Positions 8,646 to 16,924 of a stretch of 64,000 bases of DNA are shown here, piece after piece. Origin of the DNA: Endozoicomonas sp. 4G (GTDB lineage: Bacteria; Pseudomonadota; Gammaproteobacteria; Pseudomonadales; Endozoicomonadaceae); contig NZ_CP082909.1 of NCBI RefSeq assembly GCF_023822025.1, positions 5,748,001 to 5,812,000 of the forward strand. Reading direction: 5' to 3'. A program made the position numbers and the translations under genes. Each line of letters begins with the position of its first letter. Position 1 is the first letter of the stretch. The notes under the pieces are model-generated. The model ran no database searches and was not told the origin of the DNA. It worked only from the letters and a program-made list of their open reading frames with translations.

Positions 8646-9512
8646 TTACTGGCTGAAAAGTCTATCACCTCTTTCAAAGCGCCAGGTACGGATAATTTCC
8701 ACCTTGTCGTAATCCCGCAAATCATCGGTGAATGGCGCATAGGGGGCCGCCAGCTTTACGATCCGGATCGCAGCGTCATCCAGAACCTTGTAACCTGAAG
8801 ATTTTAAAATTTTGACATCAGACAGGGTGCCGTCGCGGTTAATCGCCACCATCAAACGGAGTTCGCCATAGAGTTTTTGCTGGCGAGCCTTGGCAGGATA
8901 GTTCAGGTTACCGATACGCTCGACTTTCTGTCTCCAGGCATTTTTATAAGCGGCACCAGGCTCAAGCATGGTAGAAGCGGCGGTCAGTCGTTTCACCCTG
9001 GGGCGCTTGGCATATTGCTGGCGCTGGTCACTGAGCTGGGCTTCAAGGCTGGCAATCTCCTGACGCAGATCTATGTGCTTGCGGGGCTCGGCTTCTTTGG
9101 GTTGTTCAGGGACGGGTTGCTCAATGACTTCACTGTCCTGAACCTTTTTCTCGCTCTCAGCCCGGGTAACGACCTGAGGTGTTTTCTTTACCTGTGTTTC
9201 AGGTGCGGCAGCTTCCTGAGACTGAAGTTCAACTTCGCTGATCTGGTTGTCCTGTATATCGACTTTGCGATCGGTTGTGGGTGTGGCTTTCTTTTCAAGT
9301 GTGCCACTGCCCTGCTGATTGAGCTGAGCCAGGAAGTCGGCATTGTCTGGTTTTTTCTGGCTCTTGTACGTGGCAAGGGTGACTTCAAGCGTTTTCGGAG
9401 GTGGCACCTGGTCTTCAAGGCCAAAAGACAGACCGAGCACAACCACGGCATGAATAGCGGCTGCCATGAACAGGGTAAAGCCTAAACGGTCGGCGGAAGA
9501 AACGGTCGTCAT
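8646..9512 (-). CDS. tonB: TonB energy transducer
   Basis: An inner-membrane protein that transmits proton-motive force to outer-membrane receptors. From the ATG at 9512 it has 288 residues: a short cytoplasmic tail, one membrane helix (about residues 10-30), a charged Pro/Glu/Lys-rich periplasmic linker, and a C-terminal TonB domain containing YPAKARQQKLYGELRL and ending with WRFERG. The frame can be extended to a TTG at 9569, but those residues are not conserved. In Pseudomonas the orthologue (tonB3) adjoins gshB; here about 3.6 kb of accessory DNA intervenes. Confidence 0.9.
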   Translation of the reverse strand: MTTVSSADRLGFTLFMAAAIHAVVVLGLSFGLEDQVPPPKTLEVTLATYKSQKKPDNADFLAQLNQQGSGTLEKKATPTTDRKVDIQDNQISEVELQSQEAAAPETQVKKTPQVVTRAESEKKVQDSEVIEQPVPEQPKEAEPRKHIDLRQEIASLEAQLSDQRQQYAKRPRVKRLTAASTMLEPGAAYKNAWRQKVERIGNLNYPAKARQQKLYGELRLMVAINRDGTLSDVKILKSSGYKVLDDAAIRIVKLAAPYAPFTDDLRDYDKVEIIRTWRFERGDRLFSQ

Positions 9513-9764
9513 TGACGGAATGGGCCTCTTGAAAGCTGCATCCTCGATTTTACAAAGGAACCTCCTCAAGCTGGAAGGTTATCTCAATACATTACCAGCT
9601 ATTTGGGCATTGTCATCAATGAAAATGGGGGGCGCAAGTACTGCCTGCAGGGTTTGGGGGCTTGTACTACCTTACTTGTCTACTGGTAGCGATAATTGTG
9701 TATTATTGAAGTTTGAGAAAGTTCAGCACACTCATTATTGTGAATATCCTTTGAGCGAAGGGCG

Positions 9765-11126
9765 ATGAAATTTACATTTAAAAATCTGGGGTATGTGGAC
9801 CAAGGGTCAATAGAGTTGGGAGGTATGACTTTGATCTGTGGTCCAAATAATGTCGGTAAAACCTGGCTCAACTATGCCATATATGGTTTGTTGAAACATT
9901 ATCCTTTTGTCGCTTCATTTGACCTTGAGCCGAAGCTTTTTAAGGATCTTCAGGAGCATGGAACTGCAAAGCTCTCTTTGTCAGGTTATGCAGGAAAACT
10001 TGACCGGATCCTTCAGAAAATGTCTGATCGTTTTAGTCATAATCTTGGGAAGTACTTCAATACAGATTCCGATCTGATGTCGAAAACCAAAGTAGGTCTC
10101 AAACTCGAAAATTACACGCTCGATTTGAATGAAAAAATTCATTGGGTAGTAAGGCTGGGTAGCAAAGGTAGGCTGATTCTCTCAAAAGAGTCAGGAGATG
10201 ATACGCTCATTATCACACTACAGGGTGCGGACTCTGGCCTGCCTGAGCGTGCTATTGCTGATATTGTAGAGCGACAGTTGGCCAGGATTCTTCTTGGTTC
10301 TTGCCTATTGACTCCTTTTGTACTGACCTCTGAAAGGACTGGCATTTCTCTTTTCTATAAAGAGCTGGACCTTAGCAAGAATATTCTGGTTGAGCATTTG
10401 TCCGATAGCAGCAAGAAAGGGATTAATCCATTCAGGCTGTTGAACAGTATGCGCTCCAGATATGCAGAACCTATTAAGGATAATATCGATATTGTTCGTG
10501 ACGCTGATACTATTGCTAAGCAAAAAAGTTTTCTTAAAGAAGATAAGTCAGGTGAATACAAGCCTGTTTTTGATGCTTTAAGAGAGATTATTGGTGGTAG
10601 TTTTAATACTGTAAATGATCAGGTTTTGTATCAACCTGTTAAAGAACGAAACAGGGATAAAACAGTTCTACCCATCTATCTGGCTTCTTCTTCGATTAAG
10701 TCACTGTTTTTGTTGGATCTGTATATCAATTCTATAGCTGAAAAAAACAGTGTTCTGATTATTGACGAGCCAGAACTGAATCTCCATCCAGATAAGCAAA
10801 GGCAAATGGCCAAGCTGCTGGCAAGGCTGGTTAATGCGGGTATCAAAGTTGTTATGACCACGCACAGTGATTTTCTGGTGCGGGAAATAAATAACAGAAT
10901 CATGCTTAATGCCGACTTCAAGGGGCGGTCCAACCTCATGAAAGAACATAAGATGGTTAAAGAAGATATATTGCGACCAGAACAGGTTAAGGCGTATACA
11001 GTGTACTCTGATCATAAAGTTCATCAGGTTGAGGTTACTGAGGATGGCATTGATACCGATGTTTTTGATGAAAAGATCGAAGATGCAAATAATTTGCAAG
11101 ACGCTATTTATTATCAGATGAGTTAA
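9765..11126 (+). CDS. AAA (ABC/OLD-type) ATPase of a two-gene accessory module
   Basis: A 453-residue P-loop ATPase of the AAA_15/AAA_21 type (SMC/Rad50/OLD-like heads). Visible: Walker A GPNNVGKT (residues 26-33), a signature-like ASSSIKSLFLLD segment near 305, Walker B with catalytic Glu in LIIDEPELNLHP (D334-E335), and the H-switch TTHSDF near 367. There is no TOPRIM domain, so it is neither a full OLD nuclease nor GajA. ATPases of this class are typical of anti-phage systems paired with a nuclease; the next gene is 8 bp downstream and looks nuclease-like. The pair is inserted between tonB and gshB. A defence role is inference. Confidence 0.85.
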   Translation: MKFTFKNLGYVDQGSIELGGMTLICGPNNVGKTWLNYAIYGLLKHYPFVASFDLEPKLFKDLQEHGTAKLSLSGYAGKLDRILQKMSDRFSHNLGKYFNTDSDLMSKTKVGLKLENYTLDLNEKIHWVVRLGSKGRLILSKESGDDTLIITLQGADSGLPERAIADIVERQLARILLGSCLLTPFVLTSERTGISLFYKELDLSKNILVEHLSDSSKKGINPFRLLNSMRSRYAEPIKDNIDIVRDADTIAKQKSFLKEDKSGEYKPVFDALREIIGGSFNTVNDQVLYQPVKERNRDKTVLPIYLASSSIKSLFLLDLYINSIAEKNSVLIIDEPELNLHPDKQRQMAKLLARLVNAGIKVVMTTHSDFLVREINNRIMLNADFKGRSNLMKEHKMVKEDILRPEQVKAYTVYSDHKVHQVEVTEDGIDTDVFDEKIEDANNLQDAIYYQMS

Positions 11127-11134
11127 ACATAAGG

Positions 11135-11722
11135 ATGTCGTTTATGATACCTGAGTGTCTTGGATTGCTTGCGCCAGAGGTTACCTTGAATGTGGTCGAA
11201 CATTCAGGCACAAGAACGATTATTGTTAAAGAAACAGGACGTGATGCCAAGCTCAAGAGTTTGGAGATAAGGGGGCTTGCTGATGGAGATATAGCTTTCA
11301 CTCTTGATCATCAGCCATCCGGAACATTAGGCTCCTGTTTTAAACAACTTTCGTGCTACTTGAATGTTCAACATGACAAAATTAATAAAGGGTGTGATTT
11401 TGTTATTTTGACAAGGCTTAAGGGGGCATTAGTTGCTGTTCTCGGGGATATGAAGTCCAACAAACCCAGAGTGAATGAAGTCAGTCTACAACTTAAAAAC
11501 TCAGAACTTTTTGTCAAGTACCTGCTTTCTCTCGTTAAAGCATGGCATGGGGTAGAGGAAGAGTTGAAGTTTAAAAGGGTTTGCGTACATACTGGAAGGC
11601 CAATGACTAAGAAGAAGTCGATAAGTAGAAAAAAAGCTTTTGTTGAGGAAGATTATAAGGTGCATTGTTATGTAGTACAGGCTGGAACAGCCAGGCTAAG
11701 GTTGGGAGAATTACTTGAGTGA
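11135..11722 (+). CDS. Putative PD-(D/E)XK-like partner of the AAA ATPase
   Basis: A 195-residue protein I do not recognise by name. Its centre has the order expected for a PD-(D/E)XK nuclease core: CDFVIL (Asp, about residue 88), then after a short strand break VLGDMKSNK (the D-x-K doublet, about 108-110), then a helix beginning LQLKNSELF, where the family often has a Gln. Strand-helix spacing fits, but the first acidic residue is uncertain. ATG 11135 is used; ATG 11144 is an alternative. Starting 8 bp after the ATPase stop, it is almost certainly co-expressed. Likely effector of the module, by inference. Confidence 0.65.
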   Translation: MSFMIPECLGLLAPEVTLNVVEHSGTRTIIVKETGRDAKLKSLEIRGLADGDIAFTLDHQPSGTLGSCFKQLSCYLNVQHDKINKGCDFVILTRLKGALVAVLGDMKSNKPRVNEVSLQLKNSELFVKYLLSLVKAWHGVEEELKFKRVCVHTGRPMTKKKSISRKKAFVEEDYKVHCYVVQAGTARLRLGELLE

Positions 11723-11879
11723 TTTAACTCGTTTCCACGCTCTGCGTGGGAATGCATACCTCCCCTAAAAAGCAGACTCTAAAGCGCGAGATAGGTATGG
11801 GTTCCCACGCTGGAGCATGGGAACCAGAGTTTTGCGACAGCCTCGCTCTGCGATGGAATGTATAAAATTTTACTTGAGT
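11711..11879. repeat. Palindromic repeat element flanked by 10-bp direct repeats
   Basis: Two hairpin-forming blocks, CCACGCTCTGCGTGG (about 11735-11749) and GTTCCCA...TGGGAAC (11801-11823), face each other through an ATACCT/AGGTAT inverted pair. The same 10 bp, TTACTTGAGT, occurs at 11711-11720 and 11870-11879 and brackets the whole unit like a target-site duplication. The first copy is inside the last codons of the preceding gene. The GTTCCCACGC...GCGTGGGAATGC motif resembles dispersed REP/MITE repeats seen in many gammaproteobacteria. Confidence 0.65.
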
Positions 11880-11928
11880 AAAACCTGATCGTGGTTATAC
11901 CTGAATAAAACATCAGGAGGAAAATACC

Positions 11929-12183
11929 ATGTCGTCCATAGCTGTCAGAAAGTCCGGCGGAGCCAGTATCGTCACTATACCCAAAGCCGTACTGAAAACC
12001 TTGGGGATAACAATAGGGTCAAGGCTGAATCTGTCCGTTGAAGACAATAAGATTGTCTTGTCCCCCGTCAAAGAAGAGTTAACCCTTGAAGCCCTGCTTG
12101 AAAGAAGTCCGGCTGAACGTCTGGCCATGACCGACGAGGACAAAGAATGGATGGACATGTTACCTGCCGGCAGAGAAATTTGA
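11929..12183 (+). CDS. MazE/AbrB-type antitoxin, toxin partner lost
   Basis: An 84-residue protein with an N-terminal SpoVT/AbrB swapped-hairpin domain: VRKSGGASIVTIPKAVLKTL (residues 6-25), then GSRLNLSVEDNKIVL. The acidic C-terminal tail EDKEWMDM is the part that normally wraps around a MazF/ChpB toxin. An AGGAGG site at 11915-11920 precedes the ATG. The stop overlaps the ATG of a 15-codon toxin stub. It may persist as an autoregulator or as protection against another MazF. Confidence 0.85.
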   Translation: MSSIAVRKSGGASIVTIPKAVLKTLGITIGSRLNLSVEDNKIVLSPVKEELTLEALLERSPAERLAMTDEDKEWMDMLPAGREI

Positions 12184-12230
12184 TGTGCATACCAGAGCGG
12201 GGCGATATTGCACTCATTACTAATTGTTAG
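12183..12230 (+). pseudogene. MazF/PemK-type toxin remnant (15 codons)
   Basis: The ATG overlaps the antitoxin stop (TGATG), the usual coupling of this family. It encodes MCIPERGDIALITNC and then TAG. The PERGDI(A/V)L segment is the conserved N-terminal strand of MazF/ChpB/PemK toxins. No continuation of a MazF sequence is seen in any frame of the following 120 bp, which is AT-rich, so the rest of the toxin appears to have been deleted rather than frameshifted. Confidence 0.6.
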
Positions 12231-12347
12231 TCTTGCCAACAGAGTTGTCATTATAGTCAGGATGATTTTTCTATATCTTTTTAAAACATATTTATTACTT
12301 ATCCTAAGTGATAGGTATGTTGATTAACTGCCACGGAGGTGATTGAT

Positions 12348-13046
12348 ATGAATATTCAAGGATGTTCAGCTGCGACTTACATTAATAGATTGGATGATAT
12401 GATGCATGATCGCACACTCATTGATGGAATTGGTGGGTTCAAAGGTAGCGAGGAAAAAGCAACATTTTACTCGTTGCAAGCAAAAAGAAACTATCATGTT
12501 TCTGTCCGCCCCAGTAGTGATCAATATAGATTTGTTGAGATCGATGTCACAGCTGAAACAGGCAGGAAAAATATTTTTAGCCGTATTATTGGTGCAGTTT
12601 TTGACGCATTTAAAAGATCTGATGAAATTGGTATGAACGTTTTTGGAACTCGTGCTCACCAGATGAAGAGTAAACTTGAAAATGATATTCTGAATAAGGC
12701 TATGGATGCTGCTATTGATCGAGCTAAAAATCCTTCTAATAGATCTGACGCCGATAAAAAGATTATCGAAGATGGATTTAAAGCTGCAACTCAGTTTAAT
12801 AGAAAATTTCATATTAGAGAGGTTGATAATGAAACTCGTTTTACCTTGGCAAAATCTCTTTTTAAAAAATATCATGATAAGTCTTTGCTTCTTCAATTGG
12901 CTGTTGAAATTAAATGCAATATCTACAGACTAGAAGAAAACCTTATGCTCACTTTAGGCAACGAAGGTAGGGCTTATTTCTATAGTCTGGAATCCAAGTT
13001 TTATAGAATCATGAAATTATCGAGGGCATCAAATAAAACTGATTGA
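12348..13046 (+). CDS. AT-rich hypothetical protein
   Basis: A 232-residue protein with no family I recognise. The start at ATG 12348 is chosen because a near-perfect Shine-Dalgarno GGAGGTGA lies at 12335-12342; an in-frame GTG at 12339 falls inside that site. The protein is soluble, rich in Lys, Asn, Asp and Arg, and mostly predicted helical after residue 80, with no signal peptide or membrane segment. Base composition is clearly more AT-rich than its neighbours, suggesting recent acquisition. It ends the accessory insert and has its own terminator. An exported effector is possible but unproven. Confidence 0.7.
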   Translation: MNIQGCSAATYINRLDDMMHDRTLIDGIGGFKGSEEKATFYSLQAKRNYHVSVRPSSDQYRFVEIDVTAETGRKNIFSRIIGAVFDAFKRSDEIGMNVFGTRAHQMKSKLENDILNKAMDAAIDRAKNPSNRSDADKKIIEDGFKAATQFNRKFHIREVDNETRFTLAKSLFKKYHDKSLLLQLAVEIKCNIYRLEENLMLTLGNEGRAYFYSLESKFYRIMKLSRASNKTD

Positions 13047-13078
13047 TTTAGAATGGAATGAAATGTTTTTGATGAACA

Positions 13079-13105
13079 GGGGGATAAAGAAATCCCCCCT
13101 TTTTT
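13079..13105 (+). terminator. Rho-independent terminator
   Basis: GGGGGAT (13079-13085) pairs with ATCCCCC (13092-13098) around a 6-nt loop and is followed by a CTTTTTT run. The T run is on the plus side only, so it terminates the AT-rich orphan and stops transcription running into the opposing gshB end. Confidence 0.85.
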
Positions 13106-13108
13106 CGA

Positions 13109-14062
13109 TCACAGGACCGACAGCTTTTCCTCAATCTTATCCATCAACCGGTCACCAATACTAATACCAAACTGATCATCCAACTGTCGTATACAGGTGG
13201 GCGAAGTGACATTGATTTCGGTCAGATATTCTCCGATAACATCCAACCCCACAAACAGAAGACCTTTTTCTTTCAGTACCGGCGCCACCTGCTCAGCAAT
13301 CCAGTAGTCTTTTTCAGTCAGCTTCTGACCCACACCACTGCCGCCCGCAGCAAGGTTGCCACGCAGTTCACCTTCAGCCGGGATACGTGCCAGAGCATAA
13401 GGCACCGGTTCACCGTCGATCAAAAGAATGCGTTTGTCACCTGCCTTGATCTCAGGAATGTACTTTTGGATCATGGCCTGTTGTTGCCCGTGCCGGGTCA
13501 GGGTTTCAACAATCACACTGAAGTTCTGGTCATTGGCGTGAGTTCTGAAAATAGACGACCCTCCCATACCATCCAGCGGCTTGAGCACTACATCGCCGTG
13601 TTTCTCGGCAAACGCTTTCAGGTGTCCTGCACTGCGGGCCACCATGACCGGAGGCGTACACTGTGGGAACAGGGTGGCAAACATTTTTTCGTTGCAGTCA
13701 CGAATACTCTGGGGTTTGTTAACCACCAGCGTGCCTGCGGCCTCGGCCTGTTCAAGCAGATAGGTGCTGTAAATAAACTCCATATCAAAAGGAGGGTCTT
13801 TACGCATCAGGATGACATTCAGAGTGCCCAGCGACTGCTCTTCCCGGTCTCCCAGAGTATAAAAATCTTCCGGATTGTAGCGGGCCTGCAGAGGACGCAT
13901 ACTGCCATAGGCGACACCTTCTGACTGATACAGGTCTTCCTGCTGCATATAGAACAGTTCCCAGCCTTTTTTTTGGGCTGCCACCAGCATTGCCAGAGTA
14001 CTGTCTTTTTTGTAATCGATGGACTCAATAGGGTCCATCACAACGCCAAGTTTAATAGTCAT
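13109..14062 (-). CDS. gshB: Glutathione synthetase
   Basis: Joins gamma-glutamylcysteine and glycine with ATP to form glutathione. The 317-residue ATP-grasp protein has the N-terminal MTIKLGVVMDPIESI block, VLMRKDPPFDMEF, the glycine-rich loop KPLDGMGGSSIF, and the C-terminal GLDVIGEYLTEINVTSPTC. It immediately follows psd, with the psd stop abutting its ATG, so the two are co-transcribed; in Pseudomonas gshB is instead adjacent to tonB. Confidence 0.97.
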   Translation of the reverse strand: MTIKLGVVMDPIESIDYKKDSTLAMLVAAQKKGWELFYMQQEDLYQSEGVAYGSMRPLQARYNPEDFYTLGDREEQSLGTLNVILMRKDPPFDMEFIYSTYLLEQAEAAGTLVVNKPQSIRDCNEKMFATLFPQCTPPVMVARSAGHLKAFAEKHGDVVLKPLDGMGGSSIFRTHANDQNFSVIVETLTRHGQQQAMIQKYIPEIKAGDKRILLIDGEPVPYALARIPAEGELRGNLAAGGSGVGQKLTEKDYWIAEQVAPVLKEKGLLFVGLDVIGEYLTEINVTSPTCIRQLDDQFGISIGDRLMDKIEEKLSVL

Positions 14063-14923
14063 CTAGTTCACTGGTGCGGCCAGCGCCTCTCCCATCTTGA
14101 TCTTCGAGCCGGCTTCGAACGACTCAAGCCAGTCAACCTGATCTTTGCCAAAGAGAACAATAGCGGTAGAGCCCATCTTGAATCGACCCATTTCATCACC
14201 CCGGCTCAGGGAGACTTGTTCCGCTGAACTTTCGCCGTAGTTAAACGTACGAACATTTTTCCTGACGGGGGTGACCAGCCCAGCCCAGACGGTTTCGATA
14301 CTGGCAACAATCATGGCACCTACCATGATCACCGCCATGGGGCCGCGCTCAGTGTCAAAAATAGCCACAACCCGTTCATTACGGGCAAACAGGTTGGGGA
14401 TGTTTTCAACGGTGTTCTGGTTTACTGAAAACAGACGACCAGGAACGTGAATCATTTTGCGCAGCGTGCCACCAAAAGGTGTGTGAACACGATGATAGTC
14501 ACGGGGAGAAAGGTAGATGGTGGCGAACTTTCCACCCATGAACTCCTGACCCAGATCATCGTCTCCACCCAGCAGTTCAATCAGGCTGTAGTCGTGCCCT
14601 TTGGCCTGGAAAACCCTGCCGTTTTCGATATTACCGATCTGGCTGACTTCGCCATCGGCAGGGCTGACGATCAGGCTTTGGTCTTCAGACAGAGGACGTA
14701 CACCCTGTTTCAGGGAACGGGTGAAGAAATCGTTAAAGTGAAGGTAATCTTCAGGGTTTTCCCGCTCAGCCTCGCTCATATCAACATCGTATTGTTGGAT
14801 GATGCGACGGATCAGCGCGTTCTTGAACCTGGGGCAGGTGTTCTCAACAAAGCCGTAAACCGCCCGTGAAATAAGGTGGTGCGGCAGAAAATATTGGCTA
14901 ATGGCAAATAATCGATCTTTCAC
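14063..14923 (-). CDS. psd: Phosphatidylserine decarboxylase proenzyme
   Basis: Inner-membrane enzyme that makes phosphatidylethanolamine. The 286-residue proenzyme carries SPADGEVSQIG, YLSPRDYHRVHTPFGG, and the self-cleavage site in FKMGSTAIVLF near residue 250: cleavage between Gly and Ser yields the pyruvoyl cofactor on the small alpha chain. This copy has MGST in place of the more common LGST. It directly precedes gshB. Confidence 0.96.
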   Translation of the reverse strand: MKDRLFAISQYFLPHHLISRAVYGFVENTCPRFKNALIRRIIQQYDVDMSEAERENPEDYLHFNDFFTRSLKQGVRPLSEDQSLIVSPADGEVSQIGNIENGRVFQAKGHDYSLIELLGGDDDLGQEFMGGKFATIYLSPRDYHRVHTPFGGTLRKMIHVPGRLFSVNQNTVENIPNLFARNERVVAIFDTERGPMAVIMVGAMIVASIETVWAGLVTPVRKNVRTFNYGESSAEQVSLSRGDEMGRFKMGSTAIVLFGKDQVDWLESFEAGSKIKMGEALAAPVN

Positions 14924-15038
14924 AGTCAGGACTCGTCCTGTTTTTGAATGAGATTGGATTGTAATGATGAGAACAGCGTCTCACAAGTAAGCACTAAAAT
15001 AGACAGTCGGGATACGCACTTATAACTAAACGACGCAG

Positions 15039-15851
15039 TTATGCTTCAACAGGAGTATCCGGCAGATTCCCCCACTCTGACCAGGAACCATCGTAAGCTC
15101 TGATAGACAGCCCCAACGACTTACCCACCAGATAGGTGAACCCTGAACGATGATGACTCTGACAATGGGTAATCACGTTTTTGTCGCGGGTAATGCCCAG
15201 CGTTTCAAGAACATCGGCGATGTTGCTGCGAATTCGCAGGTTGCGGTTAAGATCCATGGCCGATGTCCATTCAAAGTGCACGGCTCCGGGGATGTGGCCG
15301 CCCTTTTGTGCGAAGATTCTTTCGCCCAGGTATTCAGCCGCCGATCGAGCATCCCAGATCACGGTGTCCGGGTCTGCCAGCGAATCCATGATCAAGTCTT
15401 TGCTGGCTATCACGGAGTCATCAACCTTCAGGTCAACCTGTGTGGGTTCAGGGCGGTTCAGGGTGCTTTCGGTGGGATGACCTTCATTCAGCCAGACGTG
15501 GGCACCACCGTTCAGGTAGCTGTATTGCCGGTGTCCGATCACATCCAGAGTCCAGATAAAGCGACCTGCCCAGCCACCGCCCTCGTCATCATAAACAACA
15601 ATGTGTTTGTTTTTGCGGTAGCCAATGTCAGAGAACATCTGGTTGAGCTGTTCAACGGCGGGCAGTTTGCCGGTAGCGGGTTGTACGCCGGAAACCATGT
15701 TCTGTGGCGCCACACTGATGGCACCGGGAATATGGGATTGTTCGTACAGTCGTGGGTTACACAGGTCGACTATCAGCAGGTCTTTGTGCCCCAGTAGAGG
15801 CACCAGCTGTTCAGCCTCAAGGATCAGTGGCAGATGGTCTAACGGATTCAT
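15039..15851 (-). CDS. Two-domain rhodanese sulfurtransferase
   Basis: A 270-residue tandem rhodanese. The N-terminal domain (about 15-120) lacks the catalytic cysteine (the loop reads VVYDDEGGGWAGR), and the C-terminal domain (about 145-265) has the active loop THCQSHHRSG with a Cys at about residue 227. This is the layout of thiosulfate/3-mercaptopyruvate sulfurtransferases, which move sulfane sulfur to acceptors such as cyanide or thiols. The position between rsgA and psd matches Pseudomonas relatives. The donor is not predictable. Confidence 0.88.
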   Translation of the reverse strand: MNPLDHLPLILEAEQLVPLLGHKDLLIVDLCNPRLYEQSHIPGAISVAPQNMVSGVQPATGKLPAVEQLNQMFSDIGYRKNKHIVVYDDEGGGWAGRFIWTLDVIGHRQYSYLNGGAHVWLNEGHPTESTLNRPEPTQVDLKVDDSVIASKDLIMDSLADPDTVIWDARSAAEYLGERIFAQKGGHIPGAVHFEWTSAMDLNRNLRIRSNIADVLETLGITRDKNVITHCQSHHRSGFTYLVGKSLGLSIRAYDGSWSEWGNLPDTPVEA

Positions 15852-15904
15852 ATGGCTGGCTCGTTATGGTTCATGGGGTGAAAGTTTACGTTATTGCCGC
15901 TTCA

Positions 15905-16924
15905 TCAGACGCCCAGAGAGTCCACAATCTGTTTGTAGCTGAACATTCGTTCTTCCAGAATTTCGCCGTTTTCCAGAGCCTGTTTTAGTGCACAGCCCGG
16001 TTCTTTCTCGTGCTGACAGTCCCGGAACCGGCAATAACCCAGATAGGGCCTGAATTCTCTGAAGCCCTCAAGCACTGACTGAGCATCAATATGCCACAGG
16101 CCAAATTCCCGAATGCCGGGTGAGTCAATCAACATGCCACCGGCAGGGAAGCGGAACAGTTTTGCTGCGGTGGTGGTATGCATACCTTTGCCGGTGGCTT
16201 CGGACAAATCACCAACACGGATATCGACACCGGGTAACAAGGCATTGACCAGTGAGGACTTGCCCACGCCACTCTGTCCAACAAAGACACTGACATGCTG
16301 ATCCAGCAGAGCCTTGAGCGGGGCCAGCCCATCTTCGGAGCGGGTGGAGGCCCGGAGGATTTTATAACCAATGTCTTCATAAACTGACAGCATGTCGTCC
16401 ATCAGTGCCATGCCCTCATCATCCAGCAGGTCGATTTTGTTCAATAAAAGAACCGGCTCGATGCCTACGGTCTCAGCAGCCACCAGATAACGGTCAATCA
16501 GATTGGTGTGAGGCATGGGGACAGGCGCTATAACCAGCACAATATAGTCGATATTGGCAGCAACGGGTTTGATTCGACCATGGTTGTCGGGCCGGGTCAG
16601 CAGGCTGGTGCGATCTTCAAGGGCTACTACCACTCCGGTTTCATCTTTCAGCGACGGGCGCCATACCACCCGGTCTCCGGTGACCAGCGGCGGAAGGTTG
16701 GTTCGCAGGTGGCATCGACGAATGGCTCCGGGCTGGCCCAAGGGCTCAATATCCAGAGTGGCTCCATAGTGGGCAATGATCAGACCCTGTTGCTCAGGCC
16801 CCAGGTTATCGTCCTGTATTTCCTGCTCAATCTGCTGTTCCCGCTTCTGGGCACGGGCAATGCGTTCCTGCTGGACTTTCTCTATGCGCCATTTCTGTTT
16901 GCGCGTTAGTCTGCGCTTACTCAT
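15905..16924 (-). CDS. rsgA: Small-subunit ribosome biogenesis GTPase RsgA
   Basis: A circularly permuted GTPase that checks late 30S assembly. The 339-residue protein has a basic N-terminal tail, an OB domain, G4 LLNKIDLL (about residues 159-166), then G1 GQSGVGKSSLVNAL (about 217-230) and G3 DSPGIREFG, followed by the zinc site CRFRDCQHEKEPGC near the end. It is divergent from orn, the usual partner gene. Confidence 0.97.
   Translation of the reverse strand: MSKRRLTRKQKWRIEKVQQERIARAQKREQQIEQEIQDDNLGPEQQGLIIAHYGATLDIEPLGQPGAIRRCHLRTNLPPLVTGDRVVWRPSLKDETGVVVALEDRTSLLTRPDNHGRIKPVAANIDYIVLVIAPVPMPHTNLIDRYLVAAETVGIEPVLLLNKIDLLDDEGMALMDDMLSVYEDIGYKILRASTRSEDGLAPLKALLDQHVSVFVGQSGVGKSSLVNALLPGVDIRVGDLSEATGKGMHTTTAAKLFRFPAGGMLIDSPGIREFGLWHIDAQSVLEGFREFRPYLGYCRFRDCQHEKEPGCALKQALENGEILEERMFSYKQIVDSLGV

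Noticed and set aside
8567-8740. N-terminal extension of yqgE to 8740
   Set aside because: It overlaps tonB coding sequence, and the conserved family start is at 8566.
9765-11722. Assignment of the ATPase pair to Gabija, Septu or PARIS
   Set aside because: The ATPase has no TOPRIM domain (Gabija), and the partner shows no HNH motif (Septu) and no TOPRIM/DUF4435 features (PARIS).
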